62,040 nucleotides of DNA from Planctomycetota bacterium (GTDB lineage Bacteria; Planctomycetota; Brocadiia; Brocadiales; Brocadiaceae). How positions within the stretch are numbered: position 1 is the first letter of the stretch; each line of letters opens with the position of its first letter. Below the pieces are notes generated by a model. The model did no database searches and was not told the DNA's origin. It worked only from the letters and a program-made list of their open reading frames with translations. The DNA lies in contig VGXV01000021.1 of NCBI GenBank assembly GCA_016873165.1, positions 1 through 62,040 of the forward strand, written 5' to 3'. The translations under genes and the position numbers were made by a program. Of this stretch, positions 61,879 to 62,040 are shown one piece after another.

Positions 61879-62040
61879 ATGTCTGATGTCAAAGCGAAAG
61901 TGAAGGAGTTTTTGGCTTCTGTCAATAAGGTAGCGGTTGCCACTTGTATTAATAATGTGCCCTCATGCCGCATTATGGAAGTTCAAAAGGCGGGAGAAGA
62001 TTTAACGCTATGGTTTGTGACACACAAGAGTTCTCCGAAG
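61879..62040 (+). CDS. Pyridoxamine 5'-phosphate oxidase-like flavin-binding protein (partial)
   Basis: The first 54 residues read MSDVKAKVKEFLASVNKVAV, then ATCINNVPSCRIMEV and LTLWFVTHKSS before the window ends. This is the N-terminal half of a split-barrel flavoprotein (general-stress-protein 26/PNPOx type). AAGGAA is about eight bases upstream. The function of the family ranges from FMN or F420 binding to heme storage. The C-terminus is cut off by the window. Confidence 0.75.
   Translation, partial: MSDVKAKVKEFLASVNKVAVATCINNVPSCRIMEVQKAGEDLTLWFVTHKSSPK

Noticed and set aside
1-62040. CRISPR arrays, rRNA genes, complete insertion sequences or prophage genes
   Set aside because: No regularly spaced direct repeats, rRNA signatures, transposase or phage structural genes were seen on reading through both strands.

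Overview
The window looks like a piece of an AT-rich, Gram-negative-type bacterial chromosome. It mixes housekeeping genes with lipoproteins and periplasmic enzymes, and it carries multi-spanning TPR membrane proteins of the TMTC type, CheW/CheX/PilZ/HD-GYP signalling proteins and a secreted multicopper oxidase. This mix is compatible with a planctomycete of the anammox group (Brocadiales, Kuenenia-like). That is an inference from gene content, because no rRNA or other diagnostic marker is present.

Layout. 1-3770 is an accessory zone: an intact Phd/ParE-type toxin-antitoxin pair with a strong promoter, sitting among decayed fragments (methylase-like debris, an AlbA/RecG-like tail, a PIN-like toxin, a nucleotidyltransferase tail with its small partner) and one TMTC-like gene. 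3769-9851 holds a second TMTC-like gene, a CheW-CheX fusion, a ZIP transporter, a rhomboid protease and an amidase lipoprotein. 10088-13080 holds a hydrolase, a truncated sirtuin, dinB and yaeQ. 13081-13998 is a gene-poor scar with a long perfect palindrome, a small ORF and the 3' end of a degenerate group II intron. 13999-26231 holds accA, a third TMTC-like gene, a CYTH protein, cheV, a PfkB kinase, a HEAT/TPR lipoprotein and trkA-trkH. Two tRNA genes (Val, Asp) follow, then a FapA-PilZ-CheX group.

29872-34995 (minus) runs truA, a tRNA-binding protein, recN, rluB and thiC. 35204-45609 holds ridA, a dynamin-like GTPase, ispF, serS, a large metallo-beta-lactamase/cNMP/hemerythrin fusion and priA. 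45782-48005 is a dead type II restriction-modification locus: the methylase has internal deletions, and the endonuclease carries a frameshift and a 140-bp MITE with 25-bp terminal inverted repeats and an 8-bp target duplication. 48262-62040 holds a two-domain multicopper oxidase, guaB of the eukaryotic sequence type, cca, hom plus an ApgM-like gene, pyrB-pyrI, a cation exchanger, a 3D-domain protein, an RluA-type synthase, an NAD(P)-binding protein, a tandem HD-GYP protein and a partial flavin-binding protein.

Themes. There are three paralogous TMTC/TPR membrane proteins, possibly protein O-glycosylation enzymes. There is also a scattered chemosensory and c-di-GMP set: CheW-CheX, CheV, FapA, PilZ, CheX and HD-GYP. 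Several small inverted-repeat elements have moved through the region, one of them into a gene. No CRISPR array, rRNA, complete insertion sequence or prophage was seen.
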